DNA from: Methylotenera sp.
GTDB lineage: Bacteria; Pseudomonadota; Gammaproteobacteria; Burkholderiales; Methylophilaceae
Length of the DNA: 38,509 bases
NCBI GenBank assembly: GCA_020035195.1
Contig: JAIQBT010000070.1
Span: 1-38,509, forward strand
Reading direction: 5' to 3'
Shown piece by piece: positions 1 through 8,851 of the stretch. The position numbers and the translations under genes are program-made. The notes beneath the pieces were generated by a model, which saw only the letters and a program-made list of their open reading frames with translations, was not told where the DNA came from and ran no database searches. Every line of letters begins with the position of its first letter. The stretch's first letter is position 1.

Positions 1-11
1 GAGAATTAAGT

Positions 12-530
12 ATGTCGAAATTAACTGCACTTGCATTAAGTATTGCTGTTTTAGGTGGTGTGTGGGCGTTCATTGCGTTAGGACCATTAGGCGCAGAGGA
101 CGGAACGGTTGAAGCCTTAGTATGGGTTGGCTTTATCGCTTGGGGATGTTACTTCCACAGTGGCGCTGATGACGCTGCATTACAAAAAACCATCGCAGGC
201 ATGATATACGGTGCTGTTCTTGCTGGTGTTGCCTTAACCTTAGTGGGCTCTAATCCACTAGGCTTAGCCGGCGCTGTCGGTCCAGCCGTTTACATCGCTG
301 CAACAGTGTTCCTTTTAGTCATAGTGGCAGGGCAAAACTTACTATCCGTGGTGCCAGCAAATGTTTATGGTTATGCTGCAACAGCCGGTTACGCATTGCA
401 AACGCCTACTGCAGGCAGTGTGATGGCAACAGATTTAAGCAACCCAGTGTTACTTGTTGCTTTATCCGTTGTGCTAGGTACATTGTTTGGCATGGCATCA
501 GGCAAACTTGCGGGTGCGCTAAGTAAGTAA
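12..530 (+). CDS. DUF1097 family inner-membrane protein (YcdZ-like)
   Basis: This 172-residue protein is almost entirely hydrophobic and small-residue rich, with about five or six predicted membrane segments and a short polar loop around residues 47-60. The overall pattern fits the DUF1097 family, of which E. coli YcdZ is a member; no biochemical function is established for the family. The ATG lies 11 bases from the window edge after a short purine stretch, so its promoter and any upstream partner are not visible. It ends just before a strong bidirectional terminator and appears to be the last gene of its transcript. The family call is by recognition only. Confidence 0.75.
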   Translation: MSKLTALALSIAVLGGVWAFIALGPLGAEDGTVEALVWVGFIAWGCYFHSGADDAALQKTIAGMIYGAVLAGVALTLVGSNPLGLAGAVGPAVYIAATVFLLVIVAGQNLLSVVPANVYGYAATAGYALQTPTAGSVMATDLSNPVLLVALSVVLGTLFGMASGKLAGALSK

Positions 531-550
531 TTTCAACGCTTAATTTAAGC

Positions 551-579
551 AAAAAAACCGCCTTTATGGCGGTTTTTTT
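551..579. terminator. Bidirectional intrinsic terminator
   Basis: Seven A residues and CCGCC, a five-base loop, then GGCGG and seven T residues form a perfect symmetric hairpin. It lies between two convergent genes and has a U tract in either direction, so it can end both the DUF1097 transcript and the minus-strand gene at 599-1474. Confidence 0.9.
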
Positions 580-598
580 ATGCCTAGTGCTTAGGCGC

Positions 599-1474
599 TT
601 AATTATTTTTTACGATTTTAAAGCCGTAGTACGTACCAAATTCACCTTCGGATTCATGGTAAACAAACAGCATGTCGTTGGCATAACCCGTGCCATTGAG
701 GTGGTTGTGTGAACGCAATTTCATGTCCTTAGGCAAGGCGCTCTTACCTTGGTATTGGCCGTTTAAATTGAACACCAATACCGATTTATGATCGACATCC
801 AGTAGTAAAAGCTCTTCATTTTTAACCCCGCTGTAGGCCACGAAGTAATCACTTACGTCATCGCTAGCCGCACCCGCTTTAGCGATGTCCAGTGTGATTT
901 CACTGGACGGCTCACGCAGTCTTAAATCCACTACCAAGACCTTGTTGCTGCGGCCTTGCTTCGCATAATACAAGCCCGTTTCTGGGTTGTAACTGGGCAT
1001 GGTGTTGGCATCACCAAAAGCTGGATTAAAGCCGGCCACATCGTTTGAGCTGTCTTTCACTTCGCCGGATTCGGTTAAATCCAAAGAATAAATGCCGGTG
1101 TTAGGTGAAAACCCACCGTAGCTAGAAATGTTGTAGGTAATGGTTTCTAATTTATGGCTGTTGCTGTTGTAATAAATGGAGCGGTTGTCGTAACCAGGAC
1201 GCGCTGAATTTAGGTATTTGCCGTCCTCGTCGTAAGTGTGTATCAAGGATTTGGAGATGGGCGCCTCAAACTCGCTGCCCATAGGCGCCAAGCCACCATC
1301 GGCAATGTAATAGCGTTTTAAGCTGGCGATGTGCGCTACCGTCATGGGCCGCGTGCTGGATTTTTTGGCCAAGGGTATTTTCACGCCTACTTGCGCGTCG
1401 GCGAGAATTTCTGCATGGGCAAGGTGCCCGGCCGTTGAGATGGCCACTGTAAGTAATAGGGTGGAAATACGCAT
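599..1474 (-). CDS. Exported protein of unknown function
   Basis: I do not recognise this 291-residue protein. It opens with a clear Sec signal peptide (positive MR start, hydrophobic core, probable cleavage after A-H-A near residue 21), so the mature part should be periplasmic or secreted. The rest is rich in short beta-strand-like stretches alternating with Gly/Asn/Asp/Tyr turns (for example Y-N-P-E-T-G-L-Y-Y and H-N-H-L-N-G-T-G). This suggests a beta-propeller or similar all-beta fold, but no repeat signature is clear enough to name. No transmembrane segment or catalytic motif follows the signal. It sits alone downstream of queA on the same strand, separated by about 70 bp. Confidence 0.7.
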   Translation of the reverse strand: MRISTLLLTVAISTAGHLAHAEILADAQVGVKIPLAKKSSTRPMTVAHIASLKRYYIADGGLAPMGSEFEAPISKSLIHTYDEDGKYLNSARPGYDNRSIYYNSNSHKLETITYNISSYGGFSPNTGIYSLDLTESGEVKDSSNDVAGFNPAFGDANTMPSYNPETGLYYAKQGRSNKVLVVDLRLREPSSEITLDIAKAGAASDDVSDYFVAYSGVKNEELLLLDVDHKSVLVFNLNGQYQGKSALPKDMKLRSHNHLNGTGYANDMLFVYHESEGEFGTYYGFKIVKNN

Positions 1475-1543
1475 AAATAAACTTTCTTTAATGACTAGAT
1501 TAATAGTGGGATAAGTCTTGGGGTTAGTGTTATTCGTTCAAGC

Positions 1544-2590
1544 TTAGTTCGTTTGTTTTTCAATGAGCATGGCATCGCCGTAACTAAAAAACCGGTATTG
1601 TTTACTAATGGCATGCGCATAAGCGACTTTAATGTTATCGAGTCCAGCGAAGGCTGACACTAACATAAGCAGCGTGCTTTTGGGTAGGTGAAAGTTGGTA
1701 AACAAACGATCGACCACCTTAAATTGGTAACCAGGGGTGATGAAAATATCGGTGTCACCACTGCCTGCTTGCAAGAGTGTGCTTGCCCCGTCATTGAGTT
1801 TAGCCGCGCTTTCCAATGCCCGCAATGCCGTGGTGCCAACGGCCGTGACTTTGCCGCCTTGTTGTCTGGTTTGCAGTATCAAGTCCACCGTGGCCGCCGG
1901 TATGCTGTACAACTCGCTGTGCATTTTATGCTCGGCTATGTTGTCCACCCGCACCGGTTGAAATGTTCCAGCTCCCACGTGCAAGGTCACGTAAGCGATG
2001 CCTATGCCTTGGTTTTTTATGGTAGCCAACATGGCCTCGTTAAAATGCAAACCTGCGGTGGGTGCGGCAACCGCCCCAGGGTGTTTACTAAACACCGTTT
2101 GATAACGGGCTTCGTCCTCGCTAGTGGCTACATGGGTGATATAAGGCGGCAAGGGCAGGGCGCCGTGCTGATCGAGCAAATCCAACACCGCCGTTTCACT
2201 CAAAAAACGCAGCTCGAATAAATCGTCATGACGTGCCGTGACTTCGGCATCAAAGGCATTGGATAAATTAATTAAGCTGCCCACTTTCGGCGCACGCGAG
2301 GCGCGAATGTGCGCGTAAGCGGTATGCATATCCAGCACGCGCTCTATCAAGACTTCCACATTACCACCGCTGTGTTTATGCCCGAATAGGCGTGCTTTAA
2401 TCACGCGGGTGTCGTTAAACACCAGCAAATCGCCGGGCGCTAAATAGGCTGTTAAATCTAGGAATTGTTTATCACTGAGGCTGCCGTCTTCGCCGTTCAG
2501 GTGCAACATGCGGCTGGCGGTTCGATCGTCGGTAGGATGTTGGGCAATTAATGCATCGGGCAAATAAAAATCGAAATCTTCTGTACGCAT
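1544..2590 (-). CDS. queA: tRNA preQ1(34) S-adenosylmethionine ribosyltransferase-isomerase QueA
   Basis: QueA transfers and isomerises the ribosyl group of S-adenosylmethionine onto preQ1 in the wobble position of GUN-anticodon tRNAs, giving epoxyqueuosine in the cytoplasm. The 348 residues match the family length (E. coli about 356). Hallmarks run in order: the N-terminal F-Y-L-P-x-x-L-I-A-Q-x-P segment, L-V-F-N-D-T-R-V-I-x-A-R near residue 57, A-A-P-T-A-G-L-H-F near 175, T-L-H-V-G-x-G-T-F near 202, and the C-terminal T-N-F-H-L-P-x-S-T-L-L-M-L-V-x-A-F. The ATG at 2590 opens the canonical N-terminus. No tgt is adjacent; the gene diverges from tRNA-Leu. Confidence 0.97.
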   Translation of the reverse strand: MRTEDFDFYLPDALIAQHPTDDRTASRMLHLNGEDGSLSDKQFLDLTAYLAPGDLLVFNDTRVIKARLFGHKHSGGNVEVLIERVLDMHTAYAHIRASRAPKVGSLINLSNAFDAEVTARHDDLFELRFLSETAVLDLLDQHGALPLPPYITHVATSEDEARYQTVFSKHPGAVAAPTAGLHFNEAMLATIKNQGIGIAYVTLHVGAGTFQPVRVDNIAEHKMHSELYSIPAATVDLILQTRQQGGKVTAVGTTALRALESAAKLNDGASTLLQAGSGDTDIFITPGYQFKVVDRLFTNFHLPKSTLLMLVSAFAGLDNIKVAYAHAISKQYRFFSYGDAMLIEKQTN

Positions 2591-2602
2591 AATTCCCAGA
2601 GC

Positions 2603-2633
2603 TTGTTATAATAGCGAAATCGCAAATTATACA
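2603..2633. promoter_or_regulatory. Overlapping divergent promoters for queA and tRNA-Leu
   Basis: On the minus strand a perfect TATAAT lies at 2626-2631, placing a start site about 30 bp upstream of the queA ATG. On the plus strand TTGTTA (2603-2608) and TATACA (2628-2633) with a 19-base spacer could drive the tRNA, starting about 14 bases before it. The two -10 elements occupy the same bases. The positions fit both genes, but no -35 for queA is convincing. Confidence 0.4.
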
Positions 2634-2653
2634 GTAATGAATAATCCAACGAA

Positions 2654-2740
2654 GCCCGGGTGGCGGAATTGGTAGACGCACGGGACTCAAAATCCCGCGC
2701 TGGCAACAGCGTGCCGGTTCGATTCCGGCCCCGGGCACCA
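2654..2740 (+). tRNA. tRNA-Leu (anticodon CAA)
   Basis: An 87-base class II tRNA with CCA encoded. The acceptor GCCCGGG (2654-2660) pairs with CCCGGGC (2730-2736), followed by discriminator A and CCA. The anticodon stem CGGGA/TCCCG encloses a seven-base loop with CAA at 2688-2690. A long variable arm precedes the T arm with its GGTTCGATTCC loop, as expected for leucine tRNAs. It reads UUG codons. Confidence 0.97.
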
Positions 2741-2750
2741 AGTAAAATAA

Positions 2751-2779
2751 AAGCTTAACCAACAGGTTAGGCTTTTTTT
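2751..2779. terminator. Intrinsic terminator after tRNA-Leu
   Basis: AAGCTTAACC (2751-2760) pairs with GGTTAGGCTT (2765-2774) with one G-T wobble across a four-base loop, followed by a seven-T tract. It lies 10 bases past the tRNA CCA. The opposite strand also has a T-rich tail after the stem, so it may end the minus-strand tas transcript too. Confidence 0.85.
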
Positions 2780-2825
2780 ACGTCTATAAAATCCTCTGGC
2801 TTGCCCTCAATAACTAGCAGCCAAT

Positions 2826-3896
2826 TTAGGGTGCGGGATTCATCATGCGTAAATGCAAATCTTCAATTTCCAACATCACCTCGGCTGATAGTTGCGTATC
2901 CCATGCCGCGATATTTTCTCTGAGCTGATCCATGTTGGTGGCGCCTATGATGGTGCTGGTGACGAACCAACGGTGGTAAACAAAAGATAAAGCCAATTGC
3001 GTTGGTGTCAAGCCATGCGCCCTAGCCAGCTCCGCGTAGGCCTTGCTGGCTGGGGTGACATTGGGTTTTTTATAGCGCTGGGCATAGCCTAAAAATTGCG
3101 TTACGCGCCCAGACGCAGCAGGGTTGTCTATGTACTTGCCGGTTAAATGCCCAAAGGCCAGGGGCGAATAAGCCAGCAGGCTGACTTCTTCGCGGAACAG
3201 CACTTCAGACATGCCAAATTCCATGCCGCGATTGAGCAGGTTGTAGCAATTTTGAACCGTGACCACTCGGGGTAAATCGTATTCCTTGGCTATGCGTAAA
3301 AACTCCATCAAGCCCCAAGGCTGTTCGTTGGAGAGGCCCACATAACGCACCTTGCCTTCTTTGATCAGTTCAGCCAATGTTTCAAGTTGGTTGTGTATGG
3401 ACACCCATGCCTTGCGTTCGCCCTCTTGGTATTGGCCTGACACATACTCGTTGGCCGGATCAAATAAGTATTGCCCAAACATGGGCACATTACGTTCAGG
3501 CCAATGCAATTGGTAAATATCGATGTAATCGGTTTGCATGCGCTTGAGCGAGCCTTCAATGGCGGCACGAATGTTGGCTTTATCTAAACAGGGTGGGCCG
3601 CCGCGTATCCAATCCATCCCGCGTCTTGGCCCAGCCACTTTGCCGCCCAACACAATTTTGTCGCGCTGCTGGTTTTTAAGCCAATGGCCGATGATGGTTT
3701 CTGTGCGCGTGTAGGTTTCTGCTTTAGGCGGCACTGGGTACATCTCGGCGGTATCAATAAAATTAATGCCATTCGCCACGGCATAGTCGAGCTGGTCGAA
3801 GGCTTGGGCTTGGGTATTTTGATCACCATAGGTCATGGTGCCCAAGCAGATGGCAGACATGTTTAAATCGGTATTGGCGATGCGGCGGTATTGCAT
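2826..3896 (-). CDS. tas: NADP(H)-dependent aldo-keto reductase, Tas-like
   Basis: A cytoplasmic oxidoreductase of the aldo-keto reductase superfamily that reduces carbonyl substrates with NADPH; the physiological substrate of Tas is unclear. At 356 residues it is close to E. coli Tas (346). The N-terminal G-T-M-T-Y-G-D-Q-N motif, the D-T-A-E-M-Y-P-V-P-P stretch near residues 48-57 carrying catalytic Asp and Tyr, the Lys in the G-G-K-V-A-G-P segment near 85 and the Q-L-H-W-P-E-R His near 130 give the full AKR tetrad. The P-V-P-P insertion after the catalytic Tyr is typical of Tas rather than generic AKRs. It stands alone downstream of the lipid operon. Confidence 0.93.
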   Translation of the reverse strand: MQYRRIANTDLNMSAICLGTMTYGDQNTQAQAFDQLDYAVANGINFIDTAEMYPVPPKAETYTRTETIIGHWLKNQQRDKIVLGGKVAGPRRGMDWIRGGPPCLDKANIRAAIEGSLKRMQTDYIDIYQLHWPERNVPMFGQYLFDPANEYVSGQYQEGERKAWVSIHNQLETLAELIKEGKVRYVGLSNEQPWGLMEFLRIAKEYDLPRVVTVQNCYNLLNRGMEFGMSEVLFREEVSLLAYSPLAFGHLTGKYIDNPAASGRVTQFLGYAQRYKKPNVTPASKAYAELARAHGLTPTQLALSFVYHRWFVTSTIIGATNMDQLRENIAAWDTQLSAEVMLEIEDLHLRMMNPAP

Positions 3897-3984
3897 TGAT
3901 TTCCTGTGGCTAATGACTCATTAGCTTGAATTGTACCCTTTAAAAAATTAAAAGCTAAAGTGCCAACTACACTTTTATCGACAC

Positions 3985-4056
3985 TCAATTTTGGCGGTTT
4001 TTAGCTTGTTGGCAGGCGGCACAAATTTTACTGGGGAAGTTTTCTTTTTTTAGCAT
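3985..4056 (-). pseudogene. Truncated DUF2256 remnant
   Basis: A 23-residue reading frame starts M-L-K-K-E-N-F-P-S-K-I-C-A-A-C. This matches the start of small DUF2256 zinc-ribbon-like proteins (K-K-x-x-L-P-x-K-x-C-x-x-C). The family then continues R-P-F-x-W-R-K-K-W and ends with a second Cys pair; here the frame diverges right after the first Cys pair and stops. Reading the other two frames past that point did not restore the W-R-K-K-W motif. DUF2256 genes often sit next to Cfa/DUF1365/FAD-oxidase clusters, and this remnant lies 47 bp after the methyltransferase gene, so decay of a former operon member is plausible. No good ribosome binding site is visible. Confidence 0.4.
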
Positions 4057-4102
4057 GGCAAAGCAATAATGGCGCTGGCAGATGAGCAGTCCATGTTGAC
4101 CA

Positions 4103-5383
4103 CTACATCGAGGCAGGCCGTCTGTTTTCCGGTTTGACCAATAACAGGTGCACATTGCCCAAAGCCCTTTCTTCAAAGCCGCCCTCGCAATAGCACAAGT
4201 AGAAATCCCACATGCGCAGGAAGGTGTCTGGGTAACCTAATTGCCTAACTTCTGGCAGGCGATTTAAAAAGTTTTTTCGCCATTCGGCCAAGGTTCTAGC
4301 GTAATGCGGGCCTATGTCTTCTAGGTCGAAGACGCGCATGTCGGTCGACTGGGTGATGCTGTTGAGCATGGCCGTGACGGATGGAATGCAGCTGCCAGGA
4401 AAGATATGGCGCTGGATGAAATCCACCGATTTAATGGCTGCGGCGTAGCGTTGATCCACGATGGTGATGGCTTGCAGCAGCATCATGCCGCTGGGTTTTA
4501 ACAAGGCGCTGCAGCAGGCAAAATAGGTGTTGTAGTATTGGTGGCCAACGGCCTCTATCATTTCTATGGACACTAGCTTATCGTATTGGCCGCTGAGGTC
4601 GCGGTAATCGGTCAGCAATACCGTGATTTGCTTGTCTAAGCCCAAGGCGGCGATGCGTTCTTTGGCCAAGACGAACTGGGCTTGCGAGATGGTGGTGGTG
4701 GTAATTTGGCAGCCGTAATGTTGCGCGGCATAAATAGCAAAACCGCCCCAACCGGTGCCTATCTCCAGCACGTGGTCGGTGACTTTCAAATCCAATTTTT
4801 TGCAGATGCATTTAAGTTTATTTAGCGACGCTTGCTCTAAGCTGTCCTCCGGCGATTCAAACACGGCCGAGGAGTACATCATGGTAGGATCCAGCATCAA
4901 CCTAAAAAAATCGTTGCCCAAATCATAATGGGCGGCGATGTTGCGACGACTGCCTTGCTGGGTATTTTTATTCAAGCGATGCAAGAAGGCTTGTATGGGC
5001 GTCGTTAACTTGGCCAAACCGCCTTCTATGCCGTCCAACAAGGATTGGTTGCGCACCATCAGTCGGATCAGGTTGGTGAGGTTGTCGCATTCGTATAAAT
5101 CGCGCATGTAAGCTTCGCCTGCGCCTATCGAACCACCGAACACCACTTCCCCATAAAATTGCGGGTCTTTAACGGTGAGCATCACCTGAATGTCAGTCAA
5201 AGCCGCGGCCGAGTTAGTCGCACCAAAGGTCAGCGTTTCTAGCCCATCTATCAAGGTCAGTGTGCCGTGTTGCAGTGGCTTGAGCCGTTGCCGTAAAATT
5301 TGCTTGGCCAAGCGGTCTAAGCGCCTAGGTTTTGGGGTAAATTTACCTAATGCAGGGTTGATGGTAGGCAGGAGTTTGTTCAT
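4103..5383 (-). CDS. Cyclopropane-fatty-acyl-phospholipid synthase family SAM methyltransferase
   Basis: Members methylate cis double bonds of acyl chains already in phospholipids, making cyclopropane or methyl-branched acyl groups at the inner membrane face. The 426-residue protein has an N-terminal lipid-binding region (about 40-140), the A-H-Y-D-L-G-N-D-F-F motif at 151-160, the SAM-binding motif V-L-E-I-G-T-G-W-G-G at 205-214, and the S-I-E-M-I-E-A-V-G segment typical of this enzyme class. It begins 16 bp after the DUF1365 gene and is the last intact member of the minus-strand lipid operon. The trio FAD oxidase-DUF1365-Cfa is a conserved block; in Rhodobacter related genes belong to the RpoE-ChrR singlet-oxygen regulon. 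True cyclopropane synthesis versus UfaM-like methylation cannot be decided from sequence alone. Confidence 0.92.
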   Translation of the reverse strand: MNKLLPTINPALGKFTPKPRRLDRLAKQILRQRLKPLQHGTLTLIDGLETLTFGATNSAAALTDIQVMLTVKDPQFYGEVVFGGSIGAGEAYMRDLYECDNLTNLIRLMVRNQSLLDGIEGGLAKLTTPIQAFLHRLNKNTQQGSRRNIAAHYDLGNDFFRLMLDPTMMYSSAVFESPEDSLEQASLNKLKCICKKLDLKVTDHVLEIGTGWGGFAIYAAQHYGCQITTTTISQAQFVLAKERIAALGLDKQITVLLTDYRDLSGQYDKLVSIEMIEAVGHQYYNTYFACCSALLKPSGMMLLQAITIVDQRYAAAIKSVDFIQRHIFPGSCIPSVTAMLNSITQSTDMRVFDLEDIGPHYARTLAEWRKNFLNRLPEVRQLGYPDTFLRMWDFYLCYCEGGFEERALGNVHLLLVKPENRRPASM

Positions 5384-5399
5384 GGGTACGGTCTATCGA

Positions 5400-6158
5400 T
5401 TAGGGATGGGGAATAAATGGAACGCGTTTGAGCCACAGTTTGAGCGCCTGCCAATAAATGGCCAAGATGACTTTAAGCGTCATGAAAGGGTAATGCAACA
5501 ATACTTTAAACATAGCGCTTGGCGACAGCTCCAGCCTGTTTAGCGTGAGCGTAGCATCGAATTTTTTTACACCGGCTTGGGCATTTTCCATGTGCACAAA
5601 CAGCTGCGCGTCGGGGATATTAAAGCGCCAATCGTAATCCATGTTCATGGGCAGAAAAGGCGACACATGGAAGGATTTTTCAAACAAAAACCGATATGGT
5701 GGGTGTTGCGTTTGGCAATTTAAAACGTAACGGTGCCGCTCGCCCCAAGGCGTGTTGGTGATCTCGGCTACGATGTATTGCAATTCTTGATCCGACTGGT
5801 CGAAACAATAATAAAAGCTGACCGGGTTAAAGATGAAACCAAAATAGCGCATGTGCGTGAGCAAGCGAATTGGGCCGGTGATGTGCTCGCCGGTTTCGGC
5901 ATAAACCAAGTGACGAATGGCGGCATCGAGATCTTGCGTTTGCCCATTGAAGTAATCCTGGCTAAGGAAACTGGCCAAATTGGCGCGTTGCCATGAGCAA
6001 AACCAATAGCGTTTAAACAGTTGCGGCAATTCCGCCAAATCCAAATACATCATGAATAAGGTGTAGTTAAAGCCATGCGGCACCGGCAGGTAGCGCTGAT
6101 GCTTAACATGGCCTGTGTAGATGCCACTCTTAAGCTGGGTCACGATGCTAGGGCCCAA
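5400..6158 (-). CDS. DUF1365 domain-containing protein
   Basis: A 252-residue DUF1365 protein, function not biochemically settled. Typical family segments are visible: I-Y-x-G-x-V-x-H-x-R near residues 12-20 followed by P-H-G-F-N-Y, the [22 protein letters not shown] block near 98-120, N-T-P-W-G-E-R-H, and K-S-F-H-V-S-P-F near 160. A C-terminal hydrophobic stretch could associate with membrane. Its start overlaps the end of the FAD oxidoreductase gene by 19 bp, indicating translational coupling. The constant linkage with that enzyme and a Cfa-type methyltransferase argues for a shared acyl-chain modification pathway. In Rhodobacter, genes of this block contribute to singlet-oxygen signalling and furan fatty acid formation (family knowledge); the role here is inferred. 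Confidence 0.9.
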   Translation of the reverse strand: MGPSIVTQLKSGIYTGHVKHQRYLPVPHGFNYTLFMMYLDLAELPQLFKRYWFCSWQRANLASFLSQDYFNGQTQDLDAAIRHLVYAETGEHITGPIRLLTHMRYFGFIFNPVSFYYCFDQSDQELQYIVAEITNTPWGERHRYVLNCQTQHPPYRFLFEKSFHVSPFLPMNMDYDWRFNIPDAQLFVHMENAQAGVKKFDATLTLNRLELSPSAMFKVLLHYPFMTLKVILAIYWQALKLWLKRVPFIPHP

Positions 6159-7390
6159 TTAAAATGCGCTAGCGCCGCTAAGGCGCTGACTACGCCGTCT
6201 TCATGAAAGCCATTGCGCCAATAAGCACCTGCATAGGCCGTGCGCTGATGACCACTGATTTCCGCGTGCCTGGCTTGAGCGGCTATGCCGGCTGGGCTAA
6301 AGACCGGGTGCGTGTAGTCCAGTGTTTTGATGATTTTTTCATGGACAATTTTGCCGGTGTGATTAAGCGTCACTAAAAATGGCTCTGGCGAATCCAAGGA
6401 TTGCAGTATGTTCATGTTGTAGGTGACCGCAGCCAATCCTAAGGGTTGGGCAGTGAGGTGGTAATTCCATGCGGCCCAGGCCAATTTCCTTTTAGGCATC
6501 AGCGTGGCATCCGTGTGCAACACGACGCGATTTTTTTGATAAGGCAGGGCCCCCAATATTTCCCGCTCTTGCGCACTGGCATCGCTCAGTAGGCTTAAAG
6601 CTTGATCGCTGTGGCAAGCGAAAAACACCCAGTCAAATTTTTCTTCATCCTGACCTTTAGCCCGCAACCACGCACCATCGCTGCTGCGACGAACGCTTTC
6701 TATGGGCGTATTTAAACGAATTTTGTCTCGAAAACTGGCCGTCAATTTTTCCACATAGGCTTGCGATCCTCCCTTAATCACACGCCACTCGGGTCGATTA
6801 GACACGCTTAACATGCCGTGGTTATGAAAAAAGCGGATGAAAAACTTGCTGGGGAAATCAAACATTTGCTTGGGCGATGCCGACCAGATGGCCGAGCCCA
6901 TAGGAATAATGTAATGCTTGATGAAGGACTCACTGTAACGGTGTTTTTTTAAGTAGTCAGCAAATGGCAGGTCGGCGACGTCGTCCCCTAACAACAAAGG
7001 CGCTTCTTTATTAAAGCGCAGTATGTCTTTAATCATGCGCAAAAAGCTGGGTCGCAATAGGTTGCGCCGTTGCGCAAACAGGCTGTTTAAACTGGTGCCG
7101 TTGTACTCTAAGCCGGACACCTCATCGTGCACACTGAAGCTCATTTGGCTGGCTTGGGTGGCAACGCCCAGCTCATCCATTAATGCGATGAAGTTCGGGT
7201 AAGTCCAATTGTTATAAACAATAAAGCCGGTGTCTATGCTGTACTCACGACCAAAGGCTTGCACGCGGTGCGTGTGGGTGTGCCCACCGACATGGCTGTC
7301 GGCACTAAAGACGGTGATGTCGTGGTTTTTTTGCAAGTGCCAAGCCAGGGTGTTGCCGGCAATGCCTGACCCTATAATCGCTACCTTCAT
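6140..7390 (-). CDS. FAD-dependent amine-oxidase-like oxidoreductase
   Basis: A 416-residue flavoprotein with an N-terminal Rossmann motif ([10 protein letters not shown] at residues 5-14) and the following G-G-H-T-H-T-H near 35-41, as in the NAD(P)/FAD-binding amine-oxidase-like proteins that accompany DUF1365 genes. The middle carries D-T-G-F-I-V-Y-N and P-N-F-I-A-L-M, also family hallmarks; the C-terminus has the A-Y-A-G-A-Y segment near the flavin. It overlaps the desaturase stop by 4 bp and DUF1365 by 19 bp. A role in oxidising or desaturating a methylated acyl chain (UfaD-like) is an attractive inference from context. A carotenoid-type desaturase role is less likely because no carotenoid genes are near. 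Confidence 0.88.
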   Translation of the reverse strand: MKVAIIGSGIAGNTLAWHLQKNHDITVFSADSHVGGHTHTHRVQAFGREYSIDTGFIVYNNWTYPNFIALMDELGVATQASQMSFSVHDEVSGLEYNGTSLNSLFAQRRNLLRPSFLRMIKDILRFNKEAPLLLGDDVADLPFADYLKKHRYSESFIKHYIIPMGSAIWSASPKQMFDFPSKFFIRFFHNHGMLSVSNRPEWRVIKGGSQAYVEKLTASFRDKIRLNTPIESVRRSSDGAWLRAKGQDEEKFDWVFFACHSDQALSLLSDASAQEREILGALPYQKNRVVLHTDATLMPKRKLAWAAWNYHLTAQPLGLAAVTYNMNILQSLDSPEPFLVTLNHTGKIVHEKIIKTLDYTHPVFSPAGIAAQARHAEISGHQRTAYAGAYWRNGFHEDGVVSALAALAHFNWALAS

Positions 7391-8304
7391 TTACCGGTGC
7401 GCTTTTGGCTGAGCACGTCGACCGGCACTTTTCTTAAGTCCCAGACCAAGCCGAGTGCGGATAGGATTTTTAAGCCGTAATAGGTTAAATCGATTTCCCA
7501 CCAATAAAAACCTTGCCTGGCTGAGCTGGGGAAGTGGTGGTGGTTGTTATGCCAACCTTCGCCCAAAGTGAATAGCGCAATCAAGGGGTTGTTGCGGCTG
7601 TCGTCGTTGGTTAGAAATCGCCGTTTACCCCAAACATGGGCCAATGAGTTGACCGTGAAGGTCATGTGGTAAAGAAAAACCGTGGAGATCACAAAGCCCC
7701 AAACCAATAGCTGCATGCCGTTGGTTTGCAAGTGCGGCGCGCTGTTTTCTAGCCAAGCGCCTAAGCAAAATAGCGCTAGCGCTAGCACGATGGGGGCCAC
7801 CGCATCAAAGCGATCCAATAGTTTTAGCTCCGGGTAGTGCAACCAATCTTTAATGCGCTCATTTTTAGATTTAAAGTTTTTGTTGGCTAAAAACCAGCTC
7901 AAATGGCTCCAAAAAAAGCCGTGTTGTTTCGGTGAATGCGGGTCCTCAGGGTGGTCTGAATGGGCATGGTGATGCCTATGGTGGGAGGCCCACCATAAGG
8001 GTCCGCGTTGCGCAGCACTAGCGGCTAAGAAGGCGAAAATAAATTGCACCGGCCTGGACGTTTTAAACGCCTTATGCGCGAAGTAACGGTGGTAAAAACC
8101 GGTGATGGCAAACATTCTAAGTAGGTATAAAAGCGTGGCGATGGCGATGGCGATGGGGCTAAATTCCACCCAAAAAACCGCAAAACAGGCCAAGTGCAAA
8201 ACGATAAAAGGCAGCACCCGCAAAAATTGTATTTTTTCTGGATTTTCATCGGCCGCGACTGCGGCTTGATTATCGAACCAAGAAACGATGGTTTTATAAA
8301 ACAT
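7387..8304 (-). CDS. Acyl-CoA delta-9-type fatty acid desaturase
   Basis: A 305-residue integral-membrane di-iron desaturase that introduces a double bond into saturated acyl chains using O2 and an electron donor. The three histidine boxes are intact: H-R-Y-F-A-H at 72-77, H-H-R-H-H-H at 108-113, and H-N-N-H-H-H-F-P near 250. Two pairs of hydrophobic segments flank the boxes. The protein lacks a fused cytochrome b5, as usual for bacterial forms. It would supply the unsaturated substrate that the two Cfa-type methyltransferases of the same operon need. It follows the lipocalin gene by 12 bp and overlaps the FAD oxidase start by 4 bp. Confidence 0.95.
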   Translation of the reverse strand: MFYKTIVSWFDNQAAVAADENPEKIQFLRVLPFIVLHLACFAVFWVEFSPIAIAIATLLYLLRMFAITGFYHRYFAHKAFKTSRPVQFIFAFLAASAAQRGPLWWASHHRHHHAHSDHPEDPHSPKQHGFFWSHLSWFLANKNFKSKNERIKDWLHYPELKLLDRFDAVAPIVLALALFCLGAWLENSAPHLQTNGMQLLVWGFVISTVFLYHMTFTVNSLAHVWGKRRFLTNDDSRNNPLIALFTLGEGWHNNHHHFPSSARQGFYWWEIDLTYYGLKILSALGLVWDLRKVPVDVLSQKRTGK

Positions 8305-8316
8305 GAGGGACTGCCC

Positions 8317-8838
8317 TTAATTTTTTTGCTGATGAGGAATTTTAACTAATTTGCTGACATCGTAGCCCATGCCTTTGATTTGTTCTACAAAGCCTTGGTA
8401 TTGCGCGTCCGGCATCTGGGCTTGGCGTGACATCAGCCAAACATAATCCCGTGCATTTCTTGCAATGATGGTGGTTTGGTAAGCCTCATCCAAATAGACG
8501 ATGCGGTACTCGGCTTTGATGGGCCAAACAAATTGCATGCCCCATACGGCATTACCCGTGTTGGGCACCACAAAGCCGGTGGGTTGGTAGCGCTTTAGCT
8601 CACCGTCAAACGCCCCTTGGTTAAAGGTGAATGTGGTGTTGATGCGTCCATCGGCGCCCATGGCATAGGATTCAACGCCATTGTGCACGCCCTTTTCAAT
8701 GAATGTCGGTATGCAGGCAATCACGTACCAATCGCCCATGAATTGATCCAGCTTCACTTGCTTAACGGTAGGGATGGGCGCCATGTGGCTGCAAGCGCTA
8801 AATAACACGCATAAAGTACTTAACAAGGTTTTCTTCAT
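8317..8838 (-). CDS. Lipocalin-family outer-membrane lipoprotein (Blc-like)
   Basis: A bacterial lipocalin predicted to bind fatty acids or lysophospholipids at the outer membrane. The chosen start at 8838 gives a lipoprotein signal M-K-K-T-L-L-S-T-L-C-V-L with the lipobox F-S-A-C near residue 19 and a GAAGTGA ribosome site; a 14-residue upstream extension in the same frame would spoil the signal and is rejected. The lipocalin signature G-D-W-Y-V-I-A occurs shortly after, and Y-R-I-V-Y-L-D and the W-L-M-S-R segment match Blc. The length of 173 residues is normal. It may carry or store modified lipids for the operon's enzymes. Confidence 0.9.
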   Translation of the reverse strand: MKKTLLSTLCVLFSACSHMAPIPTVKQVKLDQFMGDWYVIACIPTFIEKGVHNGVESYAMGADGRINTTFTFNQGAFDGELKRYQPTGFVVPNTGNAVWGMQFVWPIKAEYRIVYLDEAYQTTIIARNARDYVWLMSRQAQMPDAQYQGFVEQIKGMGYDVSKLVKIPHQQKN

Positions 8839-8851
8839 TTTTTCACTTCTA

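Noticed and set aside
2472-2762. A 96-codon minus-strand frame covering the tRNA and the queA start
   Set aside because: It reads through tRNA-Leu and overlaps queA in another frame; the protein has no family features and no ribosome site.
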